From NCBI GenBank assembly GCA_009827215.1, contig WUAJ01000126.1, forward strand, positions 1 to 6,968: DNA of 6,968 nt. Direction: 5' to 3'. Positions 4,433-6,968 of the stretch are shown here, piece after piece. Source of the stretch: Phycisphaeraceae bacterium (GTDB lineage: Bacteria > Planctomycetota > Phycisphaerae > Phycisphaerales > UBA1924). The notes under the pieces were generated by a model that was not told the DNA's origin, did not search any database, and was given only the letters and a program-made list of their open reading frames with translations. The position numbers were made by a program, and so were the translations under genes. Within the stretch, counting starts at the first letter, position 1. Each line of letters starts with the position of its first letter.

Positions 4433-6968
4433 TGATTTAGCCGAGGCTCGGACGCATCGTCCCAACGCGCTGCTGGTGCTTGGGATGCATCGGAGCGGGA
4501 CGAGCGTGCTCGCTCGATCACTCGGATTGATGGGGTGCAAGCTTCCGACCAATCCGATGGGGCCCGCAGAGGACAACCGGACTGGATTCTGGGAGCCTGT
4601 CTCGATTGTTCGCGCTCATGATGAGTTGCTCAGAGCACTCGGGATCGCACATGACTTCCCGATCGACGAACGCATAGGGGGGCGCGATATTCTTGAGATG
4701 ATCCACGCTCAGGGATCAGAATCCGAGTGGGTCGATCGTCTCGCTGATTGCGTGGAGCAGGAATACGGGAATGCGGGTCCGGACGAGTGCATCGTGATCA
4801 AGGATCCTCGGATGTGCCGACTGGTTCCGCTCTGGATGCGTGTGTTCGAGTCTCTGGGACGCACCCCAGCTGCGGTGATTCCGGTCCGGAATCCTGTCGA
4901 GGTCGCGGGATCACTTCGCGAGCGAAACCAGTTCCCGAGCGGCAAATCATACTGGTTGTGGATGGACCATCTGCTCAGAGCAGAGCACGACACAAGATCG
5001 ATCCCGAGGGTTGCCGTTCGCTATGAATCCTTGATTGAGGATTGGCGATCACAACTGAAGCGAGTGAATGAAACGCTGGGTCTGGATTTTGCCAAACCTG
5101 CTCATGCTCAGCAGATTGATCGGCTTGTTTCGGATGAGCATCGTCATCAGGTCGCTGATGCTCATTCGCTCAAGAATCTTCCTGATCTGGTGCGTGATAC
5201 CTACGAAGCGGCTTGCGAAGCCGCGGAATTCGGTGGAACAATCGATAGCCGGCGATTCGATACATTCGGCAATAGATTCGAGCAGTCTCGGAAACTCGGT
5301 GCGGACTGGATTCTCCGATCCGAGCGTCGAGCGCACGAACTGTTTGCTGAAGTCAATAAACTCAGCGCCTCGATTCAACGATCGTCGATAGAGCATCAAG
5401 GCGCGATCAATACTCATGCGGCAACAACGCGTGAACTCCGTTCGCAGATCACCTCGTTGCAGGATCAGATCGAGAACGATCGGAAGCGTTCGCACGAGCA
5501 AGCGATGCAATCGCAGAAGTTGGCTCAGAGAGTCGAATCGCTCAAGCATGAACTCGAACGGACGAATGCTCAGATTGAAGAGCGCCAGGCGCAGCTGAAA
5601 GCCGCTCAAGAGAGAACTGAATCTGCCGAGCGATCGAAACAACAAGCGGAAGAGAAGTTGATTGCCGAGCGTGCGTTGTCTGACCAACAGCACTCTACCC
5701 AGCGTGATCTGATCAACGATCTGCAAGCACAAAGCCAGTCAATGCAGTCCCAGTTACAGGGTTTGAAAGGTCTGCAAGATGCTCATCAGTTAGCGGTTCT
5801 CGAACAGCAGCGTTTGAACGCTTACATCGAATCTGTGCATCAGTCAGGGTCATGGCGGATCACCAAGCCGATGCGTGCTGTGAGCATCGCGACGAAGACA
5901 GCAGCACATAAGGTCAAGTTCACTGCTGCTCGGATCCTTGAGCGCTGTGGGAAGCTGGTGAAACACTCGCTTCCGCTCTCAGAGTCGATGGAACGGCGTT
6001 TGGAATCGTTGTTTTACGGATTCACTGGGCCGCTCCTCAAACACACGGCTGGGTACAGCAACTACAAGTCGAAGCGCAATCGTGAGCAGCAGCGCACGGC
6101 GGCTTCCATGATCGAACCGACGACAACTGTTCCGTCTGATTCGATTTCAGCAATAGATATCAAGACAGCGAAGGAAGAGCAAGGCTTCGATCTTGATCGA
6201 GTTCCTGAAGCGATGCTCTTCTTCGGAGTGATCGATTGGCACTTCCGTCATCAGCGCCCACAACACATCGCGGCTGGGATGGCGGATCGCGGTCATCGCG
6301 TGTTCTACCTCTCGCCTCAGTTTGTGAATCAATCTGAACCGGGGTATGTTGCTGAGGAGATCGCAACGAGTTCAAACGATCAGAGCGCCGCAAGCGTTGT
6401 GCAAATCCGTCTTCATGTAAAGGGGTCGCCCTTGATCTACGAAGGGGATCTGACCAAAGCCCAAGCGGATCAGATACGCGCTGGAATATCGAAGGTGCTG
6501 GTCGATTTTGGTATTGGACAATCGGTGTGTATGGTTCAGCATCCCGGATGGTCGCCGTTCGCGTACGACATTCCTAATGCGATGCTTTTGTATGATTGCA
6601 TGGACAATCATCACGGCTTTGCTGAAACTGGTCCAGCGCTTGAGCAACTCGAACAGAGACTGCTGCGCGACGCGGACCTCACAATCGTTACGAGTGATTG
6701 GTTGCAAGAATACGCACAACCACGCGCTCGAAAGACAGCGATGGTTCGCAATGCGTGCGAGTATCAACACTTCGCGGATCAGGATCCCCGAGAAGTTCCG
6801 AAAGCATTCGATGGGATCACTCCAGATCGAACGATGATTGGGTATTACGGCGCGATTGCTGAATGGTTCGATGCCGAGCTTGTAGCACGCGTCGCGGAGC
6901 AATATCCCGATGCGCTGATCGTATTGATCGGCGCGGATACAGATGGGGTCTCCGAGAAGCTTCATAAG
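4374..6968 (+). CDS. Sulfotransferase - coiled coil - GT4-like glycosyltransferase fusion (3'-truncated)
   Basis: One frame without stops runs 865 codons to the window end. An in-frame TGA at 4266 bounds it upstream; an ATG at 4347 is the alternative start. Residues 1-30 are polar and probably disordered. Residues 32-245 form a sulfotransferase with the loop LGMHRSGTSVLARSL (from 36), KDPRMCR (143-149), the 3'-phosphate site PVRNPVEVAGS (Arg172, Ser180) and VRYESLIEDW (from 215). About 317-488 is a coiled coil rich in Gln, Glu, Arg and Leu, with no Pro and only three Gly. SGSWRITKPMR (491-501) is a motif seen after coiled coils in surface-polysaccharide glycosyltransferases. After a basic, partly amphipathic linker (about 502-600) comes a GT4-like N-terminal Rossmann domain: FFGVIDWHFRHQRPQH (616-631), YDCMDNHHGF (740-749), VRNACEYQHF (791-800), IGYYGAIAEWFD (822-833) and VLIGAD (850-855). 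The nucleotide-sugar-binding C-terminal half lies beyond the window. No signal peptide or membrane span is seen. The protein probably extends, sulfates or caps the exported glycan on the cytoplasmic side; donor and acceptor are unknown. Confidence 0.88.
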   Translation, partial: MSNAQDADNQPNRNAGRDHSDLAEARTHRPNALLVLGMHRSGTSVLARSLGLMGCKLPTNPMGPAEDNRTGFWEPVSIVRAHDELLRALGIAHDFPIDERIGGRDILEMIHAQGSESEWVDRLADCVEQEYGNAGPDECIVIKDPRMCRLVPLWMRVFESLGRTPAAVIPVRNPVEVAGSLRERNQFPSGKSYWLWMDHLLRAEHDTRSIPRVAVRYESLIEDWRSQLKRVNETLGLDFAKPAHAQQIDRLVSDEHRHQVADAHSLKNLPDLVRDTYEAACEAAEFGGTIDSRRFDTFGNRFEQSRKLGADWILRSERRAHELFAEVNKLSASIQRSSIEHQGAINTHAATTRELRSQITSLQDQIENDRKRSHEQAMQSQKLAQRVESLKHELERTNAQIEERQAQLKAAQERTESAERSKQQAEEKLIAERALSDQQHSTQRDLINDLQAQSQSMQSQLQGLKGLQDAHQLAVLEQQRLNAYIESVHQSGSWRITKPMRAVSIATKTAAHKVKFTAARILERCGKLVKHSLPLSESMERRLESLFYGFTGPLLKHTAGYSNYKSKRNREQQRTAASMIEPTTTVPSDSISAIDIKTAKEEQGFDLDRVPEAMLFFGVIDWHFRHQRPQHIAAGMADRGHRVFYLSPQFVNQSEPGYVAEEIATSSNDQSAASVVQIRLHVKGSPLIYEGDLTKAQADQIRAGISKVLVDFGIGQSVCMVQHPGWSPFAYDIPNAMLLYDCMDNHHGFAETGPALEQLEQRLLRDADLTIVTSDWLQEYAQPRARKTAMVRNACEYQHFADQDPREVPKAFDGITPDRTMIGYYGAIAEWFDAELVARVAEQYPDALIVLIGADTDGVSEKLHK

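Noticed and set aside
5049..5732. 227-codon open frame on the minus strand
   Set aside because: It lies wholly inside the coiled-coil and sulfotransferase part of the fusion gene. GAA, GAG, CAG and CGA-rich coding sequence rarely yields stops on the opposite strand, and the Leu/Arg-rich product shows no domain.
1..6968. CRISPR arrays, tRNA or rRNA genes, insertion sequences, attachment sites
   Set aside because: No regularly spaced repeats, transposase or integrase motifs, terminal inverted repeats or structured RNA gene were found. Genes fill the window almost completely.
4374..6968. Possibility that the fusion is two genes joined by a missed stop or a sequencing error
   Set aside because: The frame is continuous across the sulfotransferase, coil, SWRxT linker and glycosyltransferase motifs with no internal start carrying a convincing ribosome-binding site before the glycosyltransferase part. 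Similar multidomain surface-polysaccharide proteins are known.

Overview
The window is a piece of a cell-surface polysaccharide (O-antigen-like) locus. All genes lie on the + strand and both ends are cut inside genes. Wzm/Wzt-type ABC export with a cargo-binding Wzt tail and dTDP-rhamnose genes point to a Gram-negative bacterium. Two sulfotransferases, a large sulfotransferase/glycosyltransferase fusion, intermediate GC and a strong excess of GATC would fit a marine lineage such as a planctomycete. That placement is inference and weak; no rRNA or lineage marker is present.

Layout. Positions 3-1258 hold the 3' part of rfbA (glucose-1-phosphate thymidylyltransferase) and a complete rfbC (dTDP-4-keto-6-deoxyglucose 3,5-epimerase), two of the four steps to dTDP-L-rhamnose; rfbB and rfbD are not in the window. 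Positions 1242-3477 hold wzm (ABC-2 permease) and wzt (ATPase with a C-terminal Wzt_C-like carbohydrate-binding domain). Positions 3474-4232 hold a stand-alone PAPS-dependent sulfotransferase. These five genes overlap one another by 4, 17, 11 and 4 nt as called, so they look like one translationally coupled operon. A 141-nt gap follows (4233-4373), the only one in the window. It contains a strong ribosome-binding site feeding a doubtful 55-codon ORF. From 4374 (or 4347) to the end runs one uninterrupted frame of at least 865 codons. It encodes a second, different sulfotransferase domain, about 170 residues of coiled coil, a conserved SWRxT linker motif and the N-terminal part of a GT4-like glycosyltransferase. 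It has no stop before the window ends.

How the parts may work together. dTDP-rhamnose supplies a sugar donor, glycosyltransferases build the chain on the cytoplasmic face, Wzm/Wzt exports it and sulfotransferases decorate it. In known Wzm/Wzt systems whose Wzt carries a C-terminal binding domain (E. coli O8/O9a), the exporter recognises a chain-terminating cap added by WbdD, a protein whose coiled coil acts as a length ruler. Here a sulfotransferase gene is translationally coupled to such a wzt, and a coiled coil links a sulfotransferase to a glycosyltransferase. The most interesting hypothesis is therefore a sulfate-capped, ruler-controlled export system. This is inference from architecture and gene order, not something the sequence proves.
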